In this document: piece by piece, positions 45,072 through 55,303 of the stretch | How positions within the stretch are numbered: position 1 is the stretch's first letter | How the letters are laid out: every line of letters begins with the position of its first letter | Assembly (NCBI RefSeq): GCF_003054175.1 | Contig: NZ_QBKN01000018.1 | Coordinates: 40,083-104,082 of the forward strand | DNA length: 64,000 nt | DNA from: Allosediminivita pacifica | Lineage (GTDB): Bacteria; Pseudomonadota; Alphaproteobacteria; Rhodobacterales; Rhodobacteraceae | Reading direction: 5' to 3' | Made by a program: the position numbers and the translations under genes | Notes under the pieces: model-generated | Database searches by the model: none | Seen by the model: the letters and a program-made list of their open reading frames with translations, nothing else | Told to the model about the DNA's origin: nothing

Positions 45072-45559
45072 TGTCCGTCAGCAGCGACATCGTGGCCACC
45101 TACCGGGGGCCGGGCGCCGTCATGCGGCGGCGCCTTGGGGACGGCGCGCGGGAGGACCGCGCGCTGGCCTACCTCATGGGGGGCTGCGTGCTGATGTTCG
45201 TCGCGCGCTGGCCGGTGCTGGCGCGCGAGTCGCATCTGCAGGGCACCGACCTGCAGATGGAACTGGGCGGCACCCTGCTGGGGGTCGTCTTCATCCTGCC
45301 GCTGATCCTCTACGGGCTGGCCTTCGTGGGGCAGCTTGTCATGCGCGCGCTTGGGCGTCCGGTCGGAGCTTATCCGGCGCGGCTGGCGCTGTTCTGGGCG
45401 TTGCTTGCTTCGACGCCACTGGCGTTGCTGCACGGGCTGACCGGCGGCTTCGTCGGCCCGGGTGCGGCGCGCGACATCGTCGGGGTCTTGTGGTTCGCGG
45501 CATTCCTGTGGTTCTGGGTATCGGCACTGCGCGCCGCGGCTGAGGAGAGACCGGCATGA
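45071..45559 (+). CDS. YIP1-like membrane protein 1
   Basis: This 162-residue protein has about four membrane helices. The N-terminal part (DIVATYRGPGAVMRRRLG) is cytoplasmic, then LAYLMGGCVLMFVARWPVL, LLGVVFILPLILYGLAFV, LALFWALLASTPLALLHG and a last helix FAAFLWFWVSAL. It fits the broad YIP1 group of small multipass proteins. It is coupled by overlapping codons to sufD and to the next gene. Roseobacter suf operons commonly carry such a gene, to my knowledge, but no function is established. Confidence 0.7.
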   Translation: MSVSSDIVATYRGPGAVMRRRLGDGAREDRALAYLMGGCVLMFVARWPVLARESHLQGTDLQMELGGTLLGVVFILPLILYGLAFVGQLVMRALGRPVGAYPARLALFWALLASTPLALLHGLTGGFVGPGAARDIVGVLWFAAFLWFWVSALRAAAEERPA

Positions 45560-46144
45560 TCACCCTGCAGGGATTCACGAGCCTCGCGGCGCAGAGCGTC
45601 ACCGCGCCACGCGAGGTGGCGCGGCTGCTGCTGGCGCTGCCGCTGTCGCGCGAGGCGGTGGGGCTGTGCCTTGCGCTGGTTCTGGTGCTGAACACGCTGG
45701 TGTTCTCGCTCGGGCAGCTCATGAGCGGGCCGCCGCCCGATGGCATGGCGCTGCTGCTGTCCTCGCCGGTGGCCTTTGCCGGGCTGCTGGGCGGGTCGAT
45801 GATCGCGCTGATTCTGTCGCTTTACTGGACGGGCCGTGGCCTTGGCGGCCGCGCGAGCCTGATGCAGGTGACGCTGCTGGTAACATGGCTGCAGGCGCTG
45901 CGCGTGATCGTGCAGGTCGCGCTGCTGGCCATCGTGCCGCTGATGCCGGCGCTGGGCGGGCTCTTGATGATCGCGGCCTCTGCGCTGGGGATCTGGATCC
46001 TGGTGAACTTCCTGCACGTTGCCGAGGAGACCCCGACGCTGGGCCGCGCCGCACTGATGCTGGTGTTGTCGGTGGTGGGCATGGCGCTCGGGCTGACGCT
46101 GATCTTTTCACTCGTGGGGCTTTCCCCCCAAGGGATGACCGCAA

Positions 46145-46152
<8 letters not shown>
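45556..46152 (+). CDS. YIP1-family membrane protein 2
   Basis: This 198-residue protein has five to six hydrophobic segments (VGLCLALVLVLNTLVFSL, VAFAGLLGGSMIALILSLYW, VTLLVTWLQALRVIVQVALL, LLMIAASALGIWILVNFL and a final one). It is the better YIP1 match of the pair. It starts in an ATGA overlap with YIP1-like 1 and its end overlaps the sufS start by 8 bases. Its position just before the desulfurase gene is notable, but a link to sulfur transfer is not shown. Confidence 0.75.
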
Positions 46153-47365
<1,213 letters not shown>

Positions 47366-47473
47366 TCCCTAGGCGCTTTCCCGGTCCGAATGCGACATTC
47401 GGGCGTCGTAACTGGTCAAGCCTGCCGGGGGCCGTTATCCCTCGGGGCGACCAACAACGGGAAAGGGTTTTGC

Positions 47474-48484
47474 ATGGCTCCGCTTACAACGGCCGACCAG
47501 ATTTCGGACATCGCGTTCGCCTTCATGGGCTCCAAGGCGCTGTTTGCCGCTCTGGAGCAGGGGGTCTTCACCCACCTGTCTGAAGGCGCGCTGACCGCGG
47601 CCGAACTGGCCGCGAAGACCGATCTGGACACCGACCGGGCCGAGACATTGCTGACGGCGCTGGCGGGCATGGGCCTTGTCACGGTCGAAGCCGGCCGTTT
47701 CGGCAATGCGCCCGCCTCCGAGGCCTTCCTCGTGAAGGGGGCCAAGTACGATTTCGGCGATTACCTGCGCCTGCAGGTGGGCAAGCAGATGTACCCGCTG
47801 CTGGACCAGATCGAGGACGCGCTGACCGGCAACCTGCCCGATGATGCCATCGGGTCCTACGCGGAATGGTTCGCCGATGCCGACAAGGCGCGGCTCTACT
47901 CCGAAAGCCAGCACGCGGGTTCGCTTGGCCCCGCGCGGCAGCTGGCCAAGTCGCTGGACCTGTCCGGCGTGAGCACCATGCTCGATGTGGGCGGCGGCAC
48001 GGGGGCCTTTGCCATCACGCTGGCCAAGGCGGCGCCCGAGATGAAGGCCACCATCGTGGAGTTCCCCAACGTGGCGGCGCTGGGTCGGGAATACGTGGAC
48101 GAGGCGGGCCTGTCGGATCGCATCAGCTACCACGAGGGCAACGCGCTGGAGGCCGACTGGCCCAAGGACCAGGACCTGATCCTGATGTCCTACCTGCTGT
48201 CCGGCATCCCCGGGGAAACGCACGCGAACCTCATGAAGCGCGCTTACGATCATCTCGCGCCCGGCGGCACGCTGCTGGTGCACGACTTCGTGGTGAACGC
48301 CGACCGGACCGGGCCCAAGCTTGCCGCGCTCTGGCAGCTTCAGCACACGGCCTTCACCCCCGAGGCACGGTCGCTCGATTCGGCCACGCTCGAGGAGGAT
48401 CTGAAAGCGGCGGGCTTCGAGGGTGTCGAAACCCGCACGATGATTCCCGAGATGACCATGCTGACCCTGGGCAAGAAGTCCTGA
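47474..48484 (+). CDS. Two-domain SAM-dependent O/S-methyltransferase
   Basis: This 336-residue protein has an N-terminal winged-helix dimerisation domain (DIAFAFMGSKALFAALEQGV, LAAKTDLDTDRAETLLTALA) and a C-terminal Rossmann domain. SAM binding is through TMLDVGGGTGAFAITLAKA (about residues 167-185), with the acidic EFPNVA and the LLSGIPGE region. This is the hydroxyindole/acetylserotonin O-methyltransferase family layout. The same family holds DsyB, the S-methyltransferase of bacterial DMSP synthesis in marine Rhodobacterales, and the length fits, but I cannot decide between them without a phylogeny. It is convergent with the heme peroxidase. Confidence 0.75.
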   Translation: MAPLTTADQISDIAFAFMGSKALFAALEQGVFTHLSEGALTAAELAAKTDLDTDRAETLLTALAGMGLVTVEAGRFGNAPASEAFLVKGAKYDFGDYLRLQVGKQMYPLLDQIEDALTGNLPDDAIGSYAEWFADADKARLYSESQHAGSLGPARQLAKSLDLSGVSTMLDVGGGTGAFAITLAKAAPEMKATIVEFPNVAALGREYVDEAGLSDRISYHEGNALEADWPKDQDLILMSYLLSGIPGETHANLMKRAYDHLAPGGTLLVHDFVVNADRTGPKLAALWQLQHTAFTPEARSLDSATLEEDLKAAGFEGVETRTMIPEMTMLTLGKKS

Positions 48485-48494
48485 GCCGACGGGT

Positions 48495-50003
48495 TTACTC
48501 GGCGGGTTCGGCCTCCCGCGTGGTGGCCGGCCCGCAATAGAGCTCCTTCGCGTCGTGTATGGCGTGGGCGTTGTCGTCCACGTATTCCATCATCGCCGCG
48601 CAGGAGAACCTTGGCCCGAAACCGCCCCATGGCCGGAAGCCGTGCAGGTGCAGGACGCTTTCGCGGTCGAGCTTGAGCAGCCGGGCAAAGACGGAGGCGA
48701 CGATGGTGCCGCCGACGCCGGTGAGCCGACCTTCGCCGCGCTCGGCCGCTTCCTGCAGGCAGTAGAACCACAGCGGCGTCTTGGTGATGTGCCGGTCGGC
48801 CAGCACCGTGGGCGCGGGCAGTTCCGGCAGCCCGAGGTGGCGAGAGACCTGCTGGCCCGAAGGCAGCTGGATCGTCGTGCGGTCGCGCAGGATGTTGCGC
48901 AGCCCCAGCTTCTTGGCGTGCACCTCGTCGATCGTGACGCCGTTCCAGTCGGCATCGCCGTGGGCCACGTTGTCGGGCAGGGCAAAGAGCGTCTTGGCCA
49001 TCTTGGGGCCGACCGGCAGCGCCTTTTGCGCGTGGGTTCCGAAGAAGAGGCTCATGTCCATGTCCCATTCCGGCCCGCGCGGCCCGAAGCCGTGCAGGGC
49101 GAAGAGCTGCGCCGCCTTCTTGTGGCCATTGATGTCGTAGGTCGGTTGCACCGTGGCATGGCCGAAACGGTAGGCCGCGACCGAGAATTCCGCCGGCATG
49201 ATCGGTGCATCGGCGCCGAAGGGATCGGTCCTGAGCGCGAGGTCGATGCAGGCCTGGTCGACGAAGGCGGGCAGGAAGTCGTGCAGCACCAGCCACTGGT
49301 AGTGCAGGCGGATGAAGCGGCGCACCTTCTCGAACCGCTCCAGCCCCTCGGGGAGCATCCGGTGCCAGACCTCGGAACGCACGCCGTCCTCGGCGCAGTG
49401 GAAGACCGCGTCCCGCAGGGCGGCGTCGTCCACGACCTTGGACATGAGGATGTTGTGCAGCTTGATGAAGGCGCCCTGGATCTGGCTGACGAGGATGTTC
49501 TCGTCGTTGCGCGGATCGCCGATGAGCGCGCGGCCCTTGTCGTTGCGCGGCAGGTCGTTGGGGCTGCCCTCGCGCCCGAAGAGCAGGAAGCCCTCCTGGT
49601 CGGGGGACTGGGCGTAGAGGTGTGGGCTAGCCTCGGGGCCGTCGCCGTAGACGCAATCGAGATCTAGGTTCGGCGTGCGCACGTTGCGGATGGTGGCCGG
49701 GTCGGTGTGGGTGCCGAGCTGGCTGGTCGCGTCGAGGGTGATGTCGTGGTCGATGAACTGGCCGAAGAAGGTCTGCCCGGCCTCGGCGGGGCCGGGGGTG
49801 AGGGCAGAGGTCTGCATCCCGTCGACGAGGGCGATGAAGGCCTCGACGATCTCGGCATGATCGAGGTTGCCGGTGATCGGGTTGCGCCCGAGCAGATAGC
49901 CGAAGACCTGCGGCAGCGCCGGGGCGGCGGCCATGTCGCAGTTGTGCAGGGCTTCCTTCAGGAGGGTGTCGTAGCGGGACATGCCGTGGGGCATCTTGGT
50001 CAT
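48495..50003 (-). CDS. Animal-type heme peroxidase
   Basis: This 502-residue protein is of the peroxidase-cyclooxygenase superfamily (myeloperoxidase-like, peroxinectin-related). The distal His86 is in GQFIDHDITLD with the adjacent Asp that can bind heme covalently. RNDENILVSQIQGAFIKLHN follows at 165-184, and the proximal His282 is in YRFGHATVQPTY. No signal peptide is evident, so it is cytoplasmic or exported by another route. Bacterial members with halide-oxidising potential are known, but this one's substrate is not. The ATG at 50003 is supported by GAAAG upstream only weakly. Confidence 0.85.
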   Translation of the reverse strand: MTKMPHGMSRYDTLLKEALHNCDMAAAPALPQVFGYLLGRNPITGNLDHAEIVEAFIALVDGMQTSALTPGPAEAGQTFFGQFIDHDITLDATSQLGTHTDPATIRNVRTPNLDLDCVYGDGPEASPHLYAQSPDQEGFLLFGREGSPNDLPRNDKGRALIGDPRNDENILVSQIQGAFIKLHNILMSKVVDDAALRDAVFHCAEDGVRSEVWHRMLPEGLERFEKVRRFIRLHYQWLVLHDFLPAFVDQACIDLALRTDPFGADAPIMPAEFSVAAYRFGHATVQPTYDINGHKKAAQLFALHGFGPRGPEWDMDMSLFFGTHAQKALPVGPKMAKTLFALPDNVAHGDADWNGVTIDEVHAKKLGLRNILRDRTTIQLPSGQQVSRHLGLPELPAPTVLADRHITKTPLWFYCLQEAAERGEGRLTGVGGTIVASVFARLLKLDRESVLHLHGFRPWGGFGPRFSCAAMMEYVDDNAHAIHDAKELYCGPATTREAEPAE

Positions 50004-50208
50004 GGTGAAAGTCCTTCGTCAAAAATGGCTGTGTGCAATGGCGGACCTGCGCGGGAAAAGCCGTGGTCCGGGCAGGAGGATACCATGCATATCTTGGATA
50101 CGATTTGTATTATGAGAGTTTCCGAATTGGGTATTCCTGACTTGACCGCCGGTGCCGGGGCGGTGCCCGGCGGGGAACGAAATCGCGGCGGGTGGGCGCG
50201 ATCTGCGA

Positions 50209-50237
50209 TTGCACCCGGCTGGCGCTTTCGCTAAAAG
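50209..50237 (+). promoter_or_regulatory. Promoter of tRNA-Arg
   Basis: TTGCAC (50209-50214) and TAAAAG (50232-50237) are separated by 17 bp and stand 11 bp before the tRNA 5' end. The spacing and position are ideal. Confidence 0.6.
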
Positions 50238-50248
50238 CCCCGTCACAC

Positions 50249-50325
<77 letters not shown>

Positions 50326-50528
50326 CTTTTCCTTCTCCCTCCGGATGACCAAGGCTTGGGCACGGCGTGTGCTCGGGGCCCTTACCACCCGCTGTCGTTG
50401 CGTCAGGGGTGGGGTCAGGAAAGGTGACAGAAGGTTCCTTTTCGTTAAGCTCTCGTTAGGAATCGGGTTTATCCAGATCCTGACCCGGAGACCGGGTCGG
50501 CTGAGACGGAATTTCTGATCAGCTTATT

Positions 50529-50552
50529 TGGCCGGCCGGCCAGTGGTTTTTT
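50529..50552 (+). terminator. Palindrome plus T-run, possible terminator
   Basis: The perfect 14-bp palindrome TGGCCGGCCGGCCA (50529-50542) is followed by GTGG and six Ts. It can form a short stem with a GGCC loop. It lies between the tRNA and the nuclease gene and may end read-through transcription. Confidence 0.35.
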
Positions 50553-50599
50553 GCCCCTGCACGCGGAAGGTCCGGTGGGGGTCAGGAGGAGATCTTGCG

Positions 50600-53500
50600 A
50601 TGACGACTGCCTATTTTTCGCTGGCGTCCGGTGACTTCAATCAGGACTGGAGCGATCCCTCGCTGATCACCTCCGACGACGACTGGTCGGGCGTGCCCTC
50701 GATCGTGGGCTACCGAGGCGACGACTTGACCTCGGGCACGGGCGACGACCCGCGAACCGTCGTGGCGGACGGGAGCGGCACGCCGGTTGAGGTGATTGCA
50801 GATCAGAGCAACCCCGACACGTTGAATGCCGGGGGCATCGCCGAGTTCGACGGGCTGGCCAACCCCACGGTGGCGCTGCAGGGGTCGGGGACGGCGGATG
50901 CGCCGCATCTCGTGCTGCATCTCGACGCCACCGGGCGGCAGAACCTGACGCTGTCCTTCACGACGGCAGATATCGACGGCAGCGCGGATGACGCGGCGCA
51001 GCCCGTCGTGGCGCAGTACCGGGTGGGCGAGACGGGCGATTTCACGACGCTGGAGGACAGCTACATTGCCGACGTGACGAGTGGCGGCGCGACGAGTGCG
51101 GGCACCACCTTGACCGTCGACCTGCCCGAGGCGGTGAACGGCGCGGCGCAGGTGCAGGTGCGGATCATGACGACGAATGCGGCCGGATCGGACGAGTGGG
51201 TCAGCGTCGATGACATCTCGGTCACCTCCGAGCCCGAGGCGATCCCGGGCAAGGTGCTGCTGACCGAGGTCGTGGTCACGCCCACGGGCGGCGAGTTCAT
51301 CGAGATCCACAACCCGACCGGCGCGGCCATCGACCTCGAGGATCTGTACCTTAGCGACGCGACCTTCAGCAATGGTGGCACCTATTACTACAACCTGCCC
51401 ACGGGTTCGAACGCGGGCGGCGGCGCGTTCGGCGATTTCCTGGCGCAGTTCCCCGTCGGGGCGACGATCGATGCCGGTGAATATCAGACCATCGCGTTGG
51501 CCGGGTCGGAGGCGTTCTTCACCGAATACGGTATCGACCCGACCTACGAGCTGTTCGAGGACGGGGCCACGGCGGACGGCGTGGCCGACATGCGCGAAGG
51601 CGCGCCGGGGTCGATCAGCGATCAGGGCGGGCTGACCAACAGCGGCGAAATGGTCGCGCTCTTCGAGTGGGACGGCGCGTCGGACCTCGTCACCGATCAT
51701 GACTACGTGGTCTGGGGCGACAAGGACGAGGCCGTCGACAAGACCGGCGCGAGCATCGACGGGCCGGATGCGGACGCCACGGCCTCGACCTACCAGGACG
51801 AGACGGCAATCGAGGATCAGGAGGTGATCGCCACGGGCGCCCATGCGGACGGCAATTCCTGGCAGAGGGTCGACCTGTCCGAGGGCAGCCAGACCGCGAC
51901 GGGCGGCAATGGCGTGGGTGGCACGGACGAGACTTCCGAGAACCTGTCGACCACATGGACCGAGGCGGAAGCGACCCCCGGTGCGGCCTACGTGGCGCCG
52001 GTCGTGCCGGAGCTTTCGATTGCAGATGCGAGCGCCGACGAGGACGCGGGCACGCTGACCTTCACTGTCACGCGGTCGGGCCAGACCAGCGGCGAGGTCA
52101 CTGTCGACTACGCCACCGCCGACGGGACGGCCACGATGGCTGACGGCGACTACGTCGCTGCCTCGGGCACGCTGACCTTCGCCGATGGCGAGACCGAGAA
52201 GACCGTCACCGTGACGCTGACTGGCGATGCGAGCGTGGAAGACGACGAGACCTTCACCGTGACGCTGTCCAATGCCTCGGGCGGGGCGGTTGTGACGGAC
52301 GGTGAGGCGACCGGAACGATCGCGAACGACGATCTCGAAACCACACTCATCAGCGCGATCCAGGGGGCTGGCGACGAGTCGCCGCTGGTGGGCGAGACCG
52401 TCAGGGTCCAGGGCGTCGTGACCTCGGTCGTGCCGGGGCGCGACGGGTTCTACATGCAGGAAGAGGACGCCGACGGCGACGGCGACGCGGCGACCTCGGA
52501 AGGGATCTTCGTCTACCTCGGGGAAGGCGCCTCGGTGTCGGAGGGAGATCTTGTCACGGTGACCGGCTCGGTCAGCGAGTACTTCGATTTCACGCAGATC
52601 TCGGCGGATGCCGATGACGTGACTGTGGAAAGCTCCGGCAATCTCGACCTCGTCAGCGAGACGGAGCTGGTCCGCTCCAACTACGGCTCGAACGACGATC
52701 CGCTGACCTTCGAGGCCTACGAGGGCATGATCGTGAGCTTCGCCGAGGAGCTGACCGTCTCGGAATACTACGAGCTGTTCCGCTACGGGCAGATCACGCT
52801 TTACGCCGATGGACGGCCCGAGCAGTTCAGCCAGTTCAACGAGCCGGATGCCACGGGCTATGAAGCCTACATGGAGGAGCTTGCCGCGCGTCGGATCATC
52901 CTCGACGACGGCAATTCCTCGCAGAATGCCTCGCTTCCCGACGGCGTGATCCCCTATCCGATGCCCGACGGGCTGTCGATCGGCACGCAGGGCGAGGACT
53001 TCTTCCGCGGCGGCGACGTGGTGGTCGACCTCACGGGGGTCTTCAACTACACCTTCGGCGAATGGGTGCTGGATCCGACCGAGGCGGAGCCGGTCGAGTT
53101 CACGCCGGTCAACACTCGGCCGGAGGACTTTGCCGACGCCGAGCCGAACCAGCTGCGCGTCGCGTCGTTCAACGTGCTGAACTACTTCACCACTATCGAC
53201 GACGGCGCCAACACCACCGACACCGGCGCCGAGCCTCGCGGGGCCGACAGCACCCTCGAGCTTGAGCGCCAGACCGACAAGATCGTCGCCGCGCTGGCCG
53301 AGATCGACGCCGATGTCTACGGGCTGATCGAGATCGAGAACGATGGCGACAACGCGGCCACGCAGGCGCTTGTCGATGCGCTGAACCTCGAGACGGGCAA
53401 GAACTACGACCTGATCGAGACGGGGCTTGTGGGCGGCGACGCGATCCGCCAGGCGATCATCTACGACGCGGACGCGGTGACGCCCACGGGCGATTTCGCG

Positions 53501-55087
53501 GTGCTCGACGATGCCGCGTTCACCGACCCGCTGAACACAGGGGGCGAGCGCAACCGCCCGGCGGTCACGCAGGCCTTCACCGACAATCGCACCGGGGAAA
53601 CCTTTGTCGTTTCGGTCAACCACCTGAAATCCAAGGGCTCGCTCACCGGTGCGACCGAGGACGAGGATCAGGGCGACGGCGCGGGCAACAACAACGAGAC
53701 CCGCAAGCTGGCCGCCGAGGCGCTGGCGGCCTGGCTCGCGACCGACCCGACCGGCGCCGGGTCCGAGCGTGTGGTGATCCTGGGCGACATGAACTCCTAC
53801 GAGAAGGAGGACCCGATCGACGAGATCCTTGCCGGGGCGGATGGCGTGCTGGGCACGGAAGACGACTACGTCAACCTCGTGGATGCGCTCGATCCCGACG
53901 CCTACAGCTATCTCTTCGACGGCCAGATCGGCACGCTCGACTACATCTTCGGCTCGCAGAAACTGATGAACGAGCTGGTCAGTGCCGGGATCTGGAACAC
54001 GAATGCCGACGAGATCCCGCAGTTCGATTACAACGATGACGTGCAGGATCCCAGCGAGCAGAGTTACGAGGAGGAGCCGGACGGCAATCCGCTCTACGAG
54101 CCGAACGCCTTCCGGTCGTCGGACCATGACGCGGTGGTGGTCGACTTCCTGCTGAACGGTGCGCCGGAGGAGGACGATGTGTTCGTCGCATCGGCCGGGG
54201 CGCAGAGCTTTACGCTTGGCGCCGGGAGCGACACGCTGCGCGGCACGCTCGACGCGCTGCTGGGCGACACGGTCACGGATTTCACCACAGAGGACCGCAT
54301 CATCGTGAGCGGCAGCGCGCTGAGCCGCGAGGCCTTCAGCTTTGACGCCGAGACCGGGCAGTTGGAGATCGACAGCGACGATGACGGCACGGCGGATGGG
54401 GCGATCACGCTCGAGGGTGATTTCTCGGGCGGTGATTTCATGGCCGTGGCGCTGGGCGGCGAGACCCTCGTAAGCTTCGAGACCTTCCTGCCCGATCTCG
54501 GCGAGGGGGCCCAGGTCGATGCCGGCGAGATCAACGGGGTCAACAACCAGGCCTTCCTGACCGGCGACGGGATGACGGGCTTCCGCGTGTCGCTGAACCA
54601 GGGCCTGGCCGGGGCGAAGTTCGACAACGCGCTGGGGGTCTACGAGATCGACGAGGACGGCAATATCGTCGATGTGCGTATCCTGCTCGACTCGGTGAAG
54701 GAGGCGGGGAGCGCGACCGCCGACATCACGGGTGTCGAGGAGGGGCACGAGCTTGGCTTCTTCCTGGTGCAGGACGGTGCGGACTGGGCCGAGGCGCTTG
54801 CCGAGGGCGACAGCTTTGCCTTCGTCGACGGTCTTGGCGGCCCCGATGCGACGGTGGAGAGCGGCAGCGACATCCTGCTGACCGTGAACGGCGAGGACGC
54901 CGGGCAGACGGTGTTCCACAGCTACGACGCGAGCCTGAACGTCGACGAGGCGCAGCACGCGCTGTCGGGGGTGAACCCGGGCGGGACCTCGATCACCGTG
55001 GGTTTCGAGGATCTCGTGGGTACCGGCGACAGCGACTTCCAGGACCTTGTCTTCGAGGTGGAGACTTTCGCGCTCGGGCTCGCCTGA
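50600..55087 (+). CDS. Giant extracellular nuclease, ExeM/NucH family
   Basis: This 1495-residue, very acidic secreted protein has domains in this order: an N-terminal beta-rich region, a lamin-tail domain (VLLTEVVVTPTGGEFIEIHN, about residues 218-340), a Calx-beta domain (about 470-585), an OB-fold ExeM/NucH domain, the exonuclease-endonuclease-phosphatase domain (about 850-1180), and a DUF4114 domain at the C-terminus (about 1310-1490). Catalytic motifs VASFNVLNYF, GLIEIENDGDN, VNHLKSKGS, VILGDMNSYE and RSSDHDAVVVDF are intact. There is no Sec signal peptide, and the C-terminal features suggest type I secretion. AGGAGG precedes the ATG at 50600. Likely extracellular DNA degradation for phosphate or biofilm turnover. 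Confidence 0.88.
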   Translation: MTTAYFSLASGDFNQDWSDPSLITSDDDWSGVPSIVGYRGDDLTSGTGDDPRTVVADGSGTPVEVIADQSNPDTLNAGGIAEFDGLANPTVALQGSGTADAPHLVLHLDATGRQNLTLSFTTADIDGSADDAAQPVVAQYRVGETGDFTTLEDSYIADVTSGGATSAGTTLTVDLPEAVNGAAQVQVRIMTTNAAGSDEWVSVDDISVTSEPEAIPGKVLLTEVVVTPTGGEFIEIHNPTGAAIDLEDLYLSDATFSNGGTYYYNLPTGSNAGGGAFGDFLAQFPVGATIDAGEYQTIALAGSEAFFTEYGIDPTYELFEDGATADGVADMREGAPGSISDQGGLTNSGEMVALFEWDGASDLVTDHDYVVWGDKDEAVDKTGASIDGPDADATASTYQDETAIEDQEVIATGAHADGNSWQRVDLSEGSQTATGGNGVGGTDETSENLSTTWTEAEATPGAAYVAPVVPELSIADASADEDAGTLTFTVTRSGQTSGEVTVDYATADGTATMADGDYVAASGTLTFADGETEKTVTVTLTGDASVEDDETFTVTLSNASGGAVVTDGEATGTIANDDLETTLISAIQGAGDESPLVGETVRVQGVVTSVVPGRDGFYMQEEDADGDGDAATSEGIFVYLGEGASVSEGDLVTVTGSVSEYFDFTQISADADDVTVESSGNLDLVSETELVRSNYGSNDDPLTFEAYEGMIVSFAEELTVSEYYELFRYGQITLYADGRPEQFSQFNEPDATGYEAYMEELAARRIILDDGNSSQNASLPDGVIPYPMPDGLSIGTQGEDFFRGGDVVVDLTGVFNYTFGEWVLDPTEAEPVEFTPVNTRPEDFADAEPNQLRVASFNVLNYFTTIDDGANTTDTGAEPRGADSTLELERQTDKIVAALAEIDADVYGLIEIENDGDNAATQALVDALNLETGKNYDLIETGLVGGDAIRQAIIYDADAVTPTGDFAVLDDAAFTDPLNTGGERNRPAVTQAFTDNRTGETFVVSVNHLKSKGSLTGATEDEDQGDGAGNNNETRKLAAEALAAWLATDPTGAGSERVVILGDMNSYEKEDPIDEILAGADGVLGTEDDYVNLVDALDPDAYSYLFDGQIGTLDYIFGSQKLMNELVSAGIWNTNADEIPQFDYNDDVQDPSEQSYEEEPDGNPLYEPNAFRSSDHDAVVVDFLLNGAPEEDDVFVASAGAQSFTLGAGSDTLRGTLDALLGDTVTDFTTEDRIIVSGSALSREAFSFDAETGQLEIDSDDDGTADGAITLEGDFSGGDFMAVALGGETLVSFETFLPDLGEGAQVDAGEINGVNNQAFLTGDGMTGFRVSLNQGLAGAKFDNALGVYEIDEDGNIVDVRILLDSVKEAGSATADITGVEEGHELGFFLVQDGADWAEALAEGDSFAFVDGLGGPDATVESGSDILLTVNGEDAGQTVFHSYDASLNVDEAQHALSGVNPGGTSITVGFEDLVGTGDSDFQDLVFEVETFALGLA

Positions 55088-55134
55088 TCCTGCGCCCCCG
55101 GCCGCGCTTGCGGTCGGATTTCGCCAAGACGTTT

Positions 55135-55165
55135 CGCCGGCCCCGTGACACGGGCCGGCGTTTCT
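55135..55165 (+). terminator. Strong terminator after the nuclease gene
   Basis: CGCCGGCCC (55135-55143) pairs with GGGCCGGCG (55152-55160), followed by TTTCT. The stem is long and perfect. Confidence 0.75.
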
Positions 55166-55197
55166 GTGCTTAATTCCGACCTTTTTGCTTGTGTATT

Positions 55198-55226
55198 CCG
55201 CGGGGCGGCGCCTATACCGCCCGCGG
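55198..55226 (+). promoter_or_regulatory. Hairpin/operator-like repeat upstream of the DHB operon
   Basis: CCGCGGGGCGG (55198-55208) faces CCGCCCGCGG (55217-55226) with one bulged base and the loop CGCCTATA. It lies about 78 bp before the isochorismate synthase start. It may be an operator or leader hairpin; it does not resemble a Fur or Irr box. Confidence 0.35.
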
Positions 55227-55303
55227 TAGCAAGACCCGCCGCTCAAGGCGCGGACAGCCCCCGAACATGACCGAACCTCGAACCGGCTGAACGGAGGCGT
55301 CCG

